From the NCBI GenBank assembly GCA_019746425.1, contig JAIERY010000440.1:1-35670 (forward strand): a DNA stretch of 35,670 bases. Reading direction: 5' to 3'. The notes under the pieces were generated by a model, which did no database searches, was not told the DNA's origin, and saw nothing but the letters and a program-made list of their open reading frames with translations. Origin of the DNA: Cytophagaceae bacterium (GTDB lineage: Bacteria; Bacteroidota; Bacteroidia; Cytophagales; Cytophagaceae). Position numbers and translations under genes: made by a program. Of this stretch, positions 16,305 to 25,304 are shown piece by piece (position 1 is the first letter of the stretch; the number at the start of each line of letters is the position of its first letter).

Positions 16305-17207
16305 TTAAAATTCCCAAAGATTGTGTTCGTATTCCAATAATTCGAACGCAGCCCACTGAGAAGACATTATACCTTTTACCTGATCTCCGCCATAGATATC
16401 TACAAGATATGCATCATCGGGATTAGATACTTTGATGATATAAGAACTGAACAATCTCAATTCAACAGCATCTGCCAGAGACTTATGCTGCGCATCATTT
16501 TGTGGGTTATACCAGATAGCATTTGGATTATCCGTCAACACCTTTACAACATCTTTGTAAGCAAAGCTTGCTGCTGTTAATTCGATACCTTTAATGTTAG
16601 ATGGATGATCTGCAGGAACTAATATGGTAATAGCATGAACATCGTAATACATTCTGGATCTTTGTTTATCGAAGATTAAATCTTCTTTAATCTGCATCTG
16701 GTAAAGATCTCTCGGGAAGTAGTAGTTAGGCCCGCCCGCACCTGCCTGCATGAAAGACGAATCTCCATTTGCAAGCATGATGTCTTTTTCTTCCTGAGTC
16801 AACTCAGCCTGATCTGAAGGAACTTTAATGTTTTCTTTAAATTCCTCGATCGTCAACTGTCTTCCTTCTTCAAGTGAATCATTAGCATACGGCTTAAGAT
16901 CTCCTCTTTCAACGGCCTCGATCAACAGCTTGGTGATTTCTTTATTTTTCGAGAACAATGGTTTGTTTTGTTTCTCACGAAGATCGACCGCGCGGATGAT
17001 TGTCTTTTTAAACATAACATCTGATTCGTGCACTGGTCTTACCGAATACTTATTGAATCCACCCTGCATTACCGGATCTCCGGTAGTTGTGGTAGTAGTT
17101 GTTGTTGGCTCAGTCGGAGTATCTGTAGTAGTTGTTTCAGTTTCCTGAGCAAACACTACTGCAGTACTAAAAGTCAGGCCCAACAGAATAACACTTAATT
17201 TTTTCAT
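16305..17207 (-). CDS. gldN: Gliding motility / type IX secretion protein GldN (PorN)
   Basis: A 300-residue periplasmic protein with a signal peptide (MKKLSVILLGLTFSTAVVFA, cleaved before QET). Residues 22-43 form a Thr/Pro-rich low-complexity linker with an eight-threonine run, then the GldN domain follows with RPVHESDVMFKKTI, REKQNKPLF and AKG-less but typical DVHAITILVP and YKDVVKVL segments, ending ELLEYEHNLWEF. GldN and the lipoprotein GldK form the large periplasmic ring of the T9SS that contacts the GldL/GldM motor. It is the last gene of the gldKLMN operon, 28 bases after gldM and 24 bases before a terminator. The linker is unusually simple in sequence and its DNA could vary in length. 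Confidence 0.95.
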   Translation of the reverse strand: MKKLSVILLGLTFSTAVVFAQETETTTTDTPTEPTTTTTTTTGDPVMQGGFNKYSVRPVHESDVMFKKTIIRAVDLREKQNKPLFSKNKEITKLLIEAVERGDLKPYANDSLEEGRQLTIEEFKENIKVPSDQAELTQEEKDIMLANGDSSFMQAGAGGPNYYFPRDLYQMQIKEDLIFDKQRSRMYYDVHAITILVPADHPSNIKGIELTAASFAYKDVVKVLTDNPNAIWYNPQNDAQHKSLADAVELRLFSSYIIKVSNPDDAYLVDIYGGDQVKGIMSSQWAAFELLEYEHNLWEF

Positions 17208-17235
17208 AATATTCCTGTTTAAATATCTAAACGAA

Positions 17236-18858
17236 TTAGTGTAGAGGTATATTTTTAATAACTGTACCTAAGTTCACTTCTTCAACTTTATTCAAGAAGT
17301 TGGTTCTTGTAACTTTTTTCACCTCGATCAAAATCCTGTCGCCAGGTTGAGCCGCAGATGCAAAGTTCGAAAGGTTACCTACTTCTGTTTTGAAGTTGTT
17401 AGTAGCTACAGGTCTCTTTCCTCTTACAAGGATACAATCCCATTCTGACACTTTATAACGAGCATCTTTTGGCAAGAATGCTGCAAAACTTTCGTCAGGA
17501 ACTGCTTTCATTTGAAGGCTTCTTGGACCTGGAGCAGGCACCCCTGTTTTTTCGTTTACAGGCGTACGTCCGGCAAGACACTCAATAGTTGGTTTAGGGA
17601 TTAACCTAACTTTAAACTCCTGAGAACCGATAGCATTTCCGTTACTTGATACATATAAATTTACTTTAGCACCGGTTGGAATCACTGTTACAATTCCTTT
17701 TTGCCCGCCAGCGATAACACTGGCACCGTCAGCTCTGAAAGAAGGGCTATAAGTTGATCCCAATGCAGGAACCTGTACGTTTAATTCATTACCGCAGTTT
17801 TTGTAAAGCGCATTTACTGAAGCAGACTGTACCTGGATAACCGGTCTTGCTACGATATATTCTTCTTCTACAGGGAAGATGGTATCTTTTCCTCTGAAGT
17901 TGAATTTAATAGCGCCTTTCCATTTTTTCTTTGCATTACCGTCTTTATCATAGGCTCCAGGAGTTACAGTGAATTGCACTTTACCTCTTTTTGTTGAAGC
18001 ATCTACTACAAGGTCTCTGCCTTCGCAAGTCATTGTAGGAGTAATTGAACTGGCAGATGCGGTAAGGAATAATTCTGCTTCATATTTTGTACCGGCAGCA
18101 ACTACTTTAGAAGTTGGTCTCACCATCGCAGTTACCTGGTCAAATTTTAAGTCGGCAGCGCCTACTTCTTTTGCAAGAGCAGCCAATATTTCGCCTTCAT
18201 ACTTCAGAATTTCAGATTCCTGCTGTGCCATAACTGCAAGAGCCGCTACAAGAGGAGTGTTTGCAAAGTTAAGTTCTCCGAAATCCTTATTTCTCTGATC
18301 AGGATCATTCTTGAAAAGAGGGTGATCTTTCCCGTCAAAAGCAATCTGACCTGGAACCTCCACCTTGTTATTAGGATCTCTCATATTTTGTCCTGCCTGC
18401 TTAAGGAACGAAGCATACTCATTAAGATCTTTCTTAAGTGGATAAGCTTTCCCTTGTTTGGTAGGGCCAAGCATCATGATAGCAACTTTCTCTTCTTCTT
18501 TAGCGCCTTTATATGTTTTATGCCCTTCTTCTACATCATAACCCCCGGTTGCAACAATCATTTCCTCTCTGAGCTTGTTTATTTTACTAAGAATTTCTTC
18601 TGTCTTCTTATGAACAAGATCAGCTCTATCAACAACAGCTTTATCTTTGTTACCTTCATCGGCAACAGTTTTCTTAATTCTGTTGATTACAGCTACGTTT
18701 TCTTCGGTTGTTTGACGGTTAAGGTTCATCAAACTATTATCCAGCTGAATAAATTTCTGGATGATAGCAGAACTTACCTGGAGCGCAAGTAGCGCCGTTA
18801 ATACCAAGTACATCATACCGATCATTTTCTGTCTTGGGGTTTCTTTTCCTCCAGCCAT
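17236..18858 (-). CDS. gldM: Gliding motility / type IX secretion motor protein GldM (PorM)
   Basis: A 540-residue inner-membrane protein. The N-terminus MAGGKETPRQKMIGMMYLVLTALLALQVS holds Arg9 and the single membrane helix that packs inside the GldL pentamer, here shown by the core RQKMIGMMYLVLTALLAL. A large periplasmic region of helices followed by stacked beta domains spans toward the GldK/GldN ring; the last domain starts near PKPTIECLAGRTPV. GldM is the rotor-like shaft that transmits proton-motive force to the T9SS and to gliding adhesins. It lies between gldL (45 bases before) and gldN (28 bases after), and the length agrees with the family (about 515-540). Confidence 0.97.
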   Translation of the reverse strand: MAGGKETPRQKMIGMMYLVLTALLALQVSSAIIQKFIQLDNSLMNLNRQTTEENVAVINRIKKTVADEGNKDKAVVDRADLVHKKTEEILSKINKLREEMIVATGGYDVEEGHKTYKGAKEEEKVAIMMLGPTKQGKAYPLKKDLNEYASFLKQAGQNMRDPNNKVEVPGQIAFDGKDHPLFKNDPDQRNKDFGELNFANTPLVAALAVMAQQESEILKYEGEILAALAKEVGAADLKFDQVTAMVRPTSKVVAAGTKYEAELFLTASASSITPTMTCEGRDLVVDASTKRGKVQFTVTPGAYDKDGNAKKKWKGAIKFNFRGKDTIFPVEEEYIVARPVIQVQSASVNALYKNCGNELNVQVPALGSTYSPSFRADGASVIAGGQKGIVTVIPTGAKVNLYVSSNGNAIGSQEFKVRLIPKPTIECLAGRTPVNEKTGVPAPGPRSLQMKAVPDESFAAFLPKDARYKVSEWDCILVRGKRPVATNNFKTEVGNLSNFASAAQPGDRILIEVKKVTRTNFLNKVEEVNLGTVIKNIPLH

Positions 18859-18903
18859 ATTTTTAAAATAATTTTAAAGGTTTAATATATCAATAACAGA
18901 AAA

Positions 18904-19695
18904 TTAAGCTTTCATTGCAGCAAGCATGTTGCCGTATACATTATTCAATGTAGACAAGTTCTTTCCAAGTTTGGATAGTTCTTCTTTGAATTGAGAAGTT
19001 TCTTTGCTTGCCTCTGACATGTTTTCCATAGCAGAAGAAAGGTTTCCGTAAAACTTGTTCATTGCTCTTAAATGGTTATTAGCATCTTGTAATTCCATTT
19101 CGTATACAGCATTCAATGCACCAAGGTTTTTAGTGATGTTTTGAACTTGTGCATGGTATTCTCTTGCATCAGAAGTAGCGTTAGCCATTTCACCAACTGC
19201 TTCAACTGTTTTTGCATAAGATTTATTTACTTCAACGATTGATTTAGAAGCTGCTTTAACGTTTTCAGCATACTCGCTGGTAGCTACTGCTGCGTTAGAA
19301 AGAGTTCCCATGCTCTCAACATTTTGAGAAAGGTTTTGTAAACCTGTTCCTAGTTTGTTGATTACAGCCTGATCAATGTTTGCATCTGACATCATTTCGT
19401 CAAGTTTCTTTGTTACAGAAGCGCCTGTTGCTTCTCCACCCTCATTGTAGTAATCATCTGCTAACTGAGGATACACTCTTTCCCACTGTGGCTCTTTGTG
19501 AGTCGGTTGAAACGCAGAAAATGCGAAGATAAGAGCCTCTGTAGAGAGACCGACAATAAGCATCTCGTTAGCGCCTGGCCAGTGCATAATTTTAAACATC
19601 GCACCAACGATAACGACTGCCGCACCCAAGCCATATACAAGGGGCATTACTTTGTCAAAGAAATACTGTTTGAAACCACCATTATTTGTACTCAT
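18904..19695 (-). CDS. gldL: Gliding motility / type IX secretion motor protein GldL (PorL)
   Basis: A 263-residue inner-membrane protein with two membrane helices in the first 65 residues. They read VYGLGAAVVIVGAMFKIMHW and MLIVGLSTEALIFAFSAFQ, joined by a PGANE turn. Glu53 in the second helix is the likely membrane-buried acid that works with GldM Arg9. The remaining 200 residues are long charged and polar helices in the cytoplasm (repeated ENV, AASKS and SKLGKNLSTLNN-type stretches). GldL forms a pentamer around a GldM dimer and converts the proton gradient into motion. It is 110 bases after gldK, without a clear terminator in the gap, and 45 bases before gldM. Confidence 0.96.
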   Translation of the reverse strand: MSTNNGGFKQYFFDKVMPLVYGLGAAVVIVGAMFKIMHWPGANEMLIVGLSTEALIFAFSAFQPTHKEPQWERVYPQLADDYYNEGGEATGASVTKKLDEMMSDANIDQAVINKLGTGLQNLSQNVESMGTLSNAAVATSEYAENVKAASKSIVEVNKSYAKTVEAVGEMANATSDAREYHAQVQNITKNLGALNAVYEMELQDANNHLRAMNKFYGNLSSAMENMSEASKETSQFKEELSKLGKNLSTLNNVYGNMLAAMKA

Positions 19696-19805
19696 TGTTG
19701 TAAAATTTAGTTTATGTTTAACAATTAACTATATACTGTTTAAATGATCTTAAAGATGACTCTTTAGATGAAATAGAATTTTGAATTAATTAGATAAGTC
19801 TGGTA

Positions 19806-20834
19806 TTAAAACTCAAATCCTGAAGACCTTCCCAGGTATGTCATTACACATCTGAATCCTATATAAGATTTAGTTGTGTCCTGATATTCGAAGGCTCTGG
19901 TACCTGTTTCAAGGTAATAAGCAATATCTTTCCAGGAACCGCCACGAACAATTTTTCTAGGTTCGTTGTCATCGTAATAAGTTGGGTTAAGATCCCAAAC
20001 TACCGGAACAGCGGCATCAAAGTATGCATCTTCGCACCACTCTGAAATGTTTCCAGCCATATCGTAAAGACCAAAGTCATTAGAGAAATAAGAAGCAACT
20101 GGAGACGAGTACATGAAACCATCATCATAATAGTTTCCTCTTCCAGGCTTAAAGTTTGCAAGCATACAACCTTTAGCATTTCTTATGTAAGGGTTACCCC
20201 AAGGGTATTTAGCCATATCTCTTCCTCCTCTTGCGGCATATTCCCATTCAGCTTCTGAAGGCAATCTGAAGTTAGGCATTTTCCAAAGTCCCTGAGTAGC
20301 TCTCCAGTTGTTTAAGTGCTTGGTTCTCCATTCGCAGAAATATTTTGCTGCAAACCAATCCACTCCAACTATAGGGTATTCATCAAATGCAGGGTGAGCG
20401 TAATAGTATTCCATCATTGGATCTCCCATGTGGTGAGAGAAGTCACGAACCCAAACGGTAGTATCCGGATAAAGTTCGGTCATAATGTAGTCTTCACCTA
20501 AAACAGAAACGGAATCTTTTAGCATTACATCAATGAACTGTCTGTATTCATTGTTAGTAATTTCCGTTTCATCCATGTAAAAACCACCAATTGTGACCTG
20601 CTTGTTGAGGTTAATCTGCGAAGCAGGAACATCCTGGTCAGCTTGTCCCATATGGAAAGTACCAGACGGACAAACAACCATACCATAAGGAACAGTTTGT
20701 ACCCAACCTTCTCTGCCGGGAACTCCGATCAATTCGCCTCCTCCATCTTCTGAGTCAGCTCCACCTGATCTTCCTCCGCAGCTTTGAAGTAGAACAACTA
20801 CCCCTAAAGACATGAAGAACAATAGTTTTTTCAT
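19806..20834 (-). CDS. gldK: Gliding motility / type IX secretion ring lipoprotein GldK (PorK)
   Basis: A 342-residue lipoprotein of the formylglycine-generating-enzyme/sulfatase-modifying fold. The start at 20834 gives a signal peptide with lipobox LLQSC; an ATG six codons upstream (20852) is possible but gives a less typical N-terminus. The FGE-like domain shows CPSGTFHMGQ, DETEITNNEYRQFI, PVVWDL, LPSEAEWEYAARGG and IVRGGSWKD, but the catalytic cysteines of true FGE enzymes are not evident, as expected for a structural GldK. It makes the outer-membrane-attached periplasmic ring with GldN. It is the first gene of the gldKLMN unit and has a good promoter 53 bases upstream. Confidence 0.95.
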   Translation of the reverse strand: MKKLLFFMSLGVVVLLQSCGGRSGGADSEDGGGELIGVPGREGWVQTVPYGMVVCPSGTFHMGQADQDVPASQINLNKQVTIGGFYMDETEITNNEYRQFIDVMLKDSVSVLGEDYIMTELYPDTTVWVRDFSHHMGDPMMEYYYAHPAFDEYPIVGVDWFAAKYFCEWRTKHLNNWRATQGLWKMPNFRLPSEAEWEYAARGGRDMAKYPWGNPYIRNAKGCMLANFKPGRGNYYDDGFMYSSPVASYFSNDFGLYDMAGNISEWCEDAYFDAAVPVVWDLNPTYYDDNEPRKIVRGGSWKDIAYYLETGTRAFEYQDTTKSYIGFRCVMTYLGRSSGFEF

Positions 20835-20886
20835 AACACCTGATTTAATCATAATTCAAAATTTTAATTTCTTAATTTCTTTTATT

Positions 20887-20914
20887 CAAAATTAAAAATG
20901 CCAATATAAGTCAA
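20887..20914 (-). promoter_or_regulatory. Bacteroidota-type promoter upstream of gldK
   Basis: On the minus strand a TTG (20912-20914) is followed after 17 bases by TAATTTTG (20887-20894), an exact match to the TAnnTTTG -7 box with a -33-like TTG at suitable spacing. Transcription would start near 20880, leaving about 46 bases to the gldK start. This is the best promoter seen in the window and suggests gldKLMN can be transcribed apart from porP. Confidence 0.65.
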
Positions 20915-21057
20915 TAAAGTTAGTAAATTTTATTAAGTAACGCAACGCTTTAGATCTTATTATTAAAATCCAAAAAAACCTAATAAAACTCCTATACTAA
21001 ACGAAAAAGTCATACAAGTTGCAAAAAAATATTTAAATAACCAAACTTCAGAAGGGA

Positions 21058-22092
21058 TTAATTTTCCTCGTGTCTGTAACGTGGCGTCCTTACTTTTGGT
21101 TTCGGAAGAGCCCAAGGCGTTGGGGTCATGTAGGATACCATGATCTCATGGGAAGTACGTTTTTTAGCATTAACTCCACTTGTAACGAAGTCAAACGCAT
21201 ATCCTAATCTCAAGGCATCATTTCCTTGTTTATTTTTCAAAACGTTTATTCCTACATATAGAATAATATCATCATTACTTAGTGTTTTCCCCTTTTTGGC
21301 AGCTTCTCTTTCAGCAAATGATTGTCTGAAATTAAGTCCAGCCCATATTTTATTATTATATGTTGCCAAAGCTCCAAAAAGATAGGTTAACTCATTAAGA
21401 TCTGTCTGTATTAACGCCGACGGGGTGATTATAATATTAGTACCAAGGGTGAAATTATATCCTCCGGTAATATACATGTGGTTAATAAGCTTGGAGGCTA
21501 TAGAGTCTGAACCTAAACTATATTTTGCCTGTGGAATATGGGTAAAACTGATACCCCCGTAATATTTTTTGGTATTATACCATACGCCTCCCGTAAGATC
21601 GGCTTTAAGCTGGGAAACGCTGTTATTATTCTGAAAATACTGATAAATCGGATCAGAAGGGTCAACTACCCTATAAAAATCAGTATTAACTTTCTGTGAG
21701 TAAAAACCGCCACGTAAACCGATTCCTAAAGTACCGTCTTTTACCTTTAAATGATAAGAGTAGGATAACTGTACATCAAGGTTTCTTATTGGCCCAAGCC
21801 GGTCAAATAAAAAATATACTCCGGCTCCGCCGTAATTTTTGGGAAGTTTAGTGCTTCCGGTTAGGATCTGGCTATTAGGGGCAGTTCCCTTATATTCGGT
21901 GGGCTCATATCCGAGCCATTGTGTTCTGTGAATCAATGAAAATCTTGTTACTCCTTCTATCCCTGCATACCCTGGGTTTAAATATAGTCCGTTGAACATG
22001 TACTGACTAAATTGGGCATCTTGCTGACCAAAAACTGTATTGGAAACAAAAAATAGAGAAGGCAAAATAAGCAGCAATAATACTCTTTTCAT
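21058..22092 (-). CDS. PorP/SprF-family type IX secretion membrane protein
   Basis: A 344-residue outer-membrane beta-barrel. A signal peptide ending FVSNTVFG precedes QQDAQFSQYMFNGLYLNPGYAG, the hallmark start of the PorP/SprF family (seen as AQFSQYMFN and LNPGYAG). Further strands include HRTQWLGYEP, GGAGVYFLFDRLGP and LGIGLRGGFYS. Members anchor the motor to the outer membrane or guide specific cargo such as SprB. It lies 223 bases before gldK in the same direction, as in other gliding Bacteroidota. Several paralogs usually occur per genome, so whether this is the core PorP or a cargo-specific SprF is not decided. The C-terminus is a basic Lys/Arg/Pro-rich tail. Confidence 0.93.
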   Translation of the reverse strand: MKRVLLLLILPSLFFVSNTVFGQQDAQFSQYMFNGLYLNPGYAGIEGVTRFSLIHRTQWLGYEPTEYKGTAPNSQILTGSTKLPKNYGGAGVYFLFDRLGPIRNLDVQLSYSYHLKVKDGTLGIGLRGGFYSQKVNTDFYRVVDPSDPIYQYFQNNNSVSQLKADLTGGVWYNTKKYYGGISFTHIPQAKYSLGSDSIASKLINHMYITGGYNFTLGTNIIITPSALIQTDLNELTYLFGALATYNNKIWAGLNFRQSFAEREAAKKGKTLSNDDIILYVGINVLKNKQGNDALRLGYAFDFVTSGVNAKKRTSHEIMVSYMTPTPWALPKPKVRTPRYRHEEN

Positions 22093-22145
22093 ATACCGGT
22101 TTTGAATATAAAATGCCTTAAAATTTAAAAATTTAGGGCCTAAAA

Positions 22146-22179
22146 CTATATAATTTAATTGAATATTAAAATTATATAG
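22146..22179. repeat. AT-rich 11-bp inverted repeat upstream of porP
   Basis: Bases 22146-22156 and 22169-22179 form a perfect inverted repeat with a 12-base spacer, 54 bases before the porP start. It is purely AT-rich apart from the outer C/G pair. It has no T-run on the transcribed strand, so a terminator is unlikely; it could be an operator or a chance product of base composition. The rest of the 177-base gap holds nothing else I recognise. Confidence 0.4.
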
Positions 22180-22269
22180 AATTAATTTTTTTTTGTAATT
22201 TCTTTATAAAGACCTGTGATTTCCCGCATTTTAGGGTGGCAAATACATTAGCTCTTTATACGGGACTGC

Positions 22270-23061
22270 TTATTTTATGTTATTGGCTTTTTTAATATAT
22301 AATTCCAGCGCTCCTGTCATGGAAGGAGCATTGGGCAGGGGAGCTTCTATATCCAAAATCAATCCTGCATCTTTTACTGCTTTAGCCGTAGTTGGACCAA
22401 AAGCTGCAATTCTTGTCTTATTTTGCTTGAATTTGGGAAAATTAGTAAAAAGAGAGTGAACTCCAGAGGGACTAAAAAATGCAATAACGTCATAATTTAC
22501 TTCCGCAAGATCAGAAAGATCACTTGCGACAGTATTATAGATTACCGCTTCACTGAATTTATAATCATTCTCTTTTAAAAAAATTGGTATATCATCTTTT
22601 CTGATATCCGAACAAGGATAAAGGAAAGTCTCGCTTTTATGTTTTTTGATTATCTCACAAAGATCGCTTGCTGTCTTCTGCCCTACGAATATTTTTCGTT
22701 TTCTTATGACAATGTATTTCTGAAGGTAATTAGCCGTTTGCTCTGAAACACAAAAATATTTCATCTCGGCAGGCACTTCTATTTTAGACTCCGCGCATAT
22801 TCTGAAATAATTATCAACAGCGTTCCTGCTTGTAAAAATTACTGCCGTATGAGCTAGGATGTCTATTTTTTGTTTTTTGAATTCTTTTAAATCGACACCA
22901 ACTACTTCGATAAAGGGACGAAAGTCTACCTTTATTCCATATTTCTTTGCAAGTATATAATAGGGAGATTTTTCATCTGTCGGAGCTGGTTGTGTAACTA
23001 GTATACTCGATACTTTTGTACATCTGTTATCTTTTAACTCTTTGGTTTTAGTATCGCTCAT
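22270..23061 (-). CDS. hemD: Uroporphyrinogen-III synthase-like protein (HemD family)
   Basis: A 263-residue protein with the two-lobed HemD fold. Lobe 1 opens with SSILVTQPAPTDEKSPYYILAKKYG, seen by the VTQPAPTDEKSPY core, and contains AVIFTSRNAVDNYF. Lobe 2 holds YDVIAFFSPSGVHSLF and RIAAFGPTTAKAVKDAG, the last being the best-conserved HemD signature. The enzyme closes hydroxymethylbilane with ring D inversion to uroporphyrinogen III in heme biosynthesis. It lies 10 bases after the DUF4271 gene. No other tetrapyrrole gene is near except hemW, across the divergent junction at 27 kb. HemD sequences diverge strongly, and a non-enzymatic role linked to its neighbours cannot be excluded. Confidence 0.85.
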   Translation of the reverse strand: MSDTKTKELKDNRCTKVSSILVTQPAPTDEKSPYYILAKKYGIKVDFRPFIEVVGVDLKEFKKQKIDILAHTAVIFTSRNAVDNYFRICAESKIEVPAEMKYFCVSEQTANYLQKYIVIRKRKIFVGQKTASDLCEIIKKHKSETFLYPCSDIRKDDIPIFLKENDYKFSEAVIYNTVASDLSDLAEVNYDVIAFFSPSGVHSLFTNFPKFKQNKTRIAAFGPTTAKAVKDAGLILDIEAPLPNAPSMTGALELYIKKANNIK

Positions 23062-23071
23062 TATTCCGAGT

Positions 23072-24229
23072 TTAGAACAGTATTAGTTTTACTATAATTA
23101 TTAAAGGCAATATTTCGGTGGTGCAAAGATAAGAAAATAAATATACATTTCTAAATCCACTCAATCTAAAGGTAAGATAACCAACCCTTAACAGCACGAT
23201 GGTAAGAGCAAGGAGCAAAACATAAATAAACCAGTTGAGATCAAGATTATAATCAAAATAGCCGGAAAAATTCATTATCAGGGCAAGAGCTAAAAGCAAG
23301 AGATTTAATTTTAATGTTACTCTGAGCAACTCAAAAAACTGCACCTTCACAAAGTCATTAATATTATAAATCCAGCCTATGAACTTCAGGTAAATATATT
23401 TTAAAATGAAAATAAGAAAAAAGAAACCCGTCATGATCAGAATACCGATAACAGGCTTTTCATAAAATATGTTTAAAAAAACACTTTCACTCGGGGGTTT
23501 GTTGTCCTTTATGAGAAACAAAATTAATGAAGCAGCCAGGGTGTTAATGAATACAAACAGTATAATCGGTATGCTCAAAAAATCAAAGACAATATTTTCT
23601 TCCAATGCTGGTATTATATTTGAAAAACCTGAGAACTCATAAAACTTTTTGGGATACCTGTTCTTAATAAAGGCGAATAAGGAAAGTATTAAAATAAAAT
23701 ATATTACAAAAAGACTCTTGCCTCCATCCAGGTATCGGGGAAGTATCACCGCAAAATTTCCAGCGGCAGTATTCACAGTGCGCGTAGCATTAATGCCTAC
23801 AAAAATATTTTCAACCGGCAGCTGACCTTTTGAATGATAAAAAGTGATCACTTGTTTCCCTCCTGAGAAATCAGAAGCTATCAGCTTTTTGATATTCAAT
23901 GTGACATTGGCAATATTGTCTGACGTATTCTTATAAAAGATTTTCTGATCAACAAAAAATGAAAGGCCGGGTGCCGCTTTAAAGTTAAGGTTATAATACT
24001 GATACTTATTTAAATCGATCAGAATGCTCAGAGACTTCGCATTTTCATCCGAGTTTTTAAAATAAGGAAAATAAGTTTTGTATTCTTTATTATATACAAG
24101 CCACTCGCTGGAAAGATCTTTCACTACAGTATTGTCCAGAGAGTCACCTGCTTTTATCTGTGAACAGCAAACGAAAATTATAAGAATGAAAAGCAAACAG
24201 GATTTGCTCTTTTGGTATAAAAAAATCAT
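23072..24229 (-). CDS. DUF4271 multi-pass membrane protein
   Basis: A 385-residue protein of unknown function. The N-terminus is a probable signal sequence (SCLLFILIIFVCCSQIKA), then about 140 residues that look extracytoplasmic and beta-rich. From about residue 160 at least six hydrophobic segments follow, and the ending YLFSYLCTTEILPLIIIVKL is the recognisable DUF4271 C-terminus. Its start overlaps the stop of the WecA-like gene (ATGA at 24226-24229), and hemD follows after 10 bases. In my knowledge the DUF4271-hemD pairing recurs in Bacteroidota, which suggests a shared process, but the function is not known. It may act in heme handling or in envelope biogenesis with the Omp85 protein of the same cluster. 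Confidence 0.8.
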   Translation of the reverse strand: MIFLYQKSKSCLLFILIIFVCCSQIKAGDSLDNTVVKDLSSEWLVYNKEYKTYFPYFKNSDENAKSLSILIDLNKYQYYNLNFKAAPGLSFFVDQKIFYKNTSDNIANVTLNIKKLIASDFSGGKQVITFYHSKGQLPVENIFVGINATRTVNTAAGNFAVILPRYLDGGKSLFVIYFILILSLFAFIKNRYPKKFYEFSGFSNIIPALEENIVFDFLSIPIILFVFINTLAASLILFLIKDNKPPSESVFLNIFYEKPVIGILIMTGFFFLIFILKYIYLKFIGWIYNINDFVKVQFFELLRVTLKLNLLLLALALIMNFSGYFDYNLDLNWFIYVLLLALTIVLLRVGYLTFRLSGFRNVYLFSYLCTTEILPLIIIVKLILF

Positions 24230-25266
24230 TTTTTTGTTTTCCTTTTAAGAATCTCAATTAGAATACTGAAAACAAAGGCAAATGTTAATACAATGAAAAG
24301 AACTTTATTGTTACCCAGATAAGAAAAGTGCACGGCGAGCGCGATGGCTACAATATTGATGGCTGCCAGCATAAAGACCGTTGAGAGCTGAGAGAATCCA
24401 AGTTCAATTAATCTATGGTGTATATGATTTTTATCTGCAGAGAATGGCGAAACTCCAACTAGTATTCTCAATAAAAAAACTCTCAGCGTATCCATTATCG
24501 GAATAATCAGTATAGCTATTCCTATGGGAGCTCCTACAGGACCTATTGCTTTCATCTCTACGAATTGTACAGCCAGAATGGAAACAACAAAGCCACAGAC
24601 CAGAGAGCCTGTATCTCCCATAAATATAATAGCCTTATTAAGGTTATATCTTAAAAAGCCAACGATACTTCCCAGGAGGCAAAATGCCAGATCAGCATAA
24701 GGCGAATAATAATCTCCCCCATACCTGAAAAAATAAAATCCAAAGGTTGCAGTTGCAATCATGATAATAGTTCCTGCCAGACCATCGAGGCCATCAATAA
24801 GGTTAATGGCATTGGTGATTCCTATTATCACAAGAAATGTAAAGGCATAACTGATACCATCATCGAGCTGGTAGATACCTAATAAGCCCTGAAAGTTACG
24901 GATCCTTACATCAGCCATAAACATCACTATTCCTGTTGCCAGCACCTGGACAAAGAATTTTTTAAATGCTGAAACCGAAACAATATCATCTTTTAAGCCT
25001 ATAAAAAAAATAATGATAGAGCCCGCCAATATTTCTTTCACACCATTGTCCAACTGGCCAAAAATAGTAAGGGAGGACATAAAGCCAGCAAAAATTGCCA
25101 GTCCGCCCAATCTGGGAGTTAAAGATTCATGTACTGTACGAAGGTTGGGTTCATCCAGCAGATTTTTCACGTGGGCCACATATATAATAGAAGGGATCGC
25201 AAATACTGAAATGAGAAAAGCCCAGGAAAAAGATAGTACGTTATAATATAACTGCGAATCGAGCAT
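24226..25266 (-). CDS. Undecaprenyl-phosphate glycosyl-1-phosphate transferase (MraY/WecA/TagO family)
   Basis: A 346-residue integral membrane enzyme with about ten or eleven helices. Family motifs are in order: RTVHESLTPRLGGLAIF (usual H..PTPRxGGxxI), FIGLKDD for the first acidic pair, NAINLIDGLDGLAG, FMGDTGSL and KNHIHHRLIELG. All known metal- and substrate-binding acids appear kept. It moves a sugar-1-phosphate, often GlcNAc-1-P, from a UDP-sugar to undecaprenyl phosphate on the inner face of the membrane and starts O-antigen or exopolysaccharide synthesis. The HIHHRL motif points to the WecA/TagO branch rather than MraY. It may supply the first step for the polysaccharide exported by the wza-wzc locus 3.5 kb away. 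It overlaps DUF4271 by 4 bases. Confidence 0.93.
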   Translation of the reverse strand: MLDSQLYYNVLSFSWAFLISVFAIPSIIYVAHVKNLLDEPNLRTVHESLTPRLGGLAIFAGFMSSLTIFGQLDNGVKEILAGSIIIFFIGLKDDIVSVSAFKKFFVQVLATGIVMFMADVRIRNFQGLLGIYQLDDGISYAFTFLVIIGITNAINLIDGLDGLAGTIIMIATATFGFYFFRYGGDYYSPYADLAFCLLGSIVGFLRYNLNKAIIFMGDTGSLVCGFVVSILAVQFVEMKAIGPVGAPIGIAILIIPIMDTLRVFLLRILVGVSPFSADKNHIHHRLIELGFSQLSTVFMLAAINIVAIALAVHFSYLGNNKVLFIVLTFAFVFSILIEILKRKTKK

Positions 25267-25304
25267 GGCTGAGTATCTGCGGCAAATTTAATTTATAATT
25301 ACGA

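Noticed and set aside
18322-18792. 156-codon plus-strand open frame opposite gldM
   Set aside because: Shadow of gldM; Phe/Ile/Leu-rich low-quality translation without recognisable motifs.
19696-19805. Possible attenuator between gldK and gldL
   Set aside because: Only a weak imperfect stem (CTTAAAG with CTTTAG) without T-run was found in the 110-base gap.
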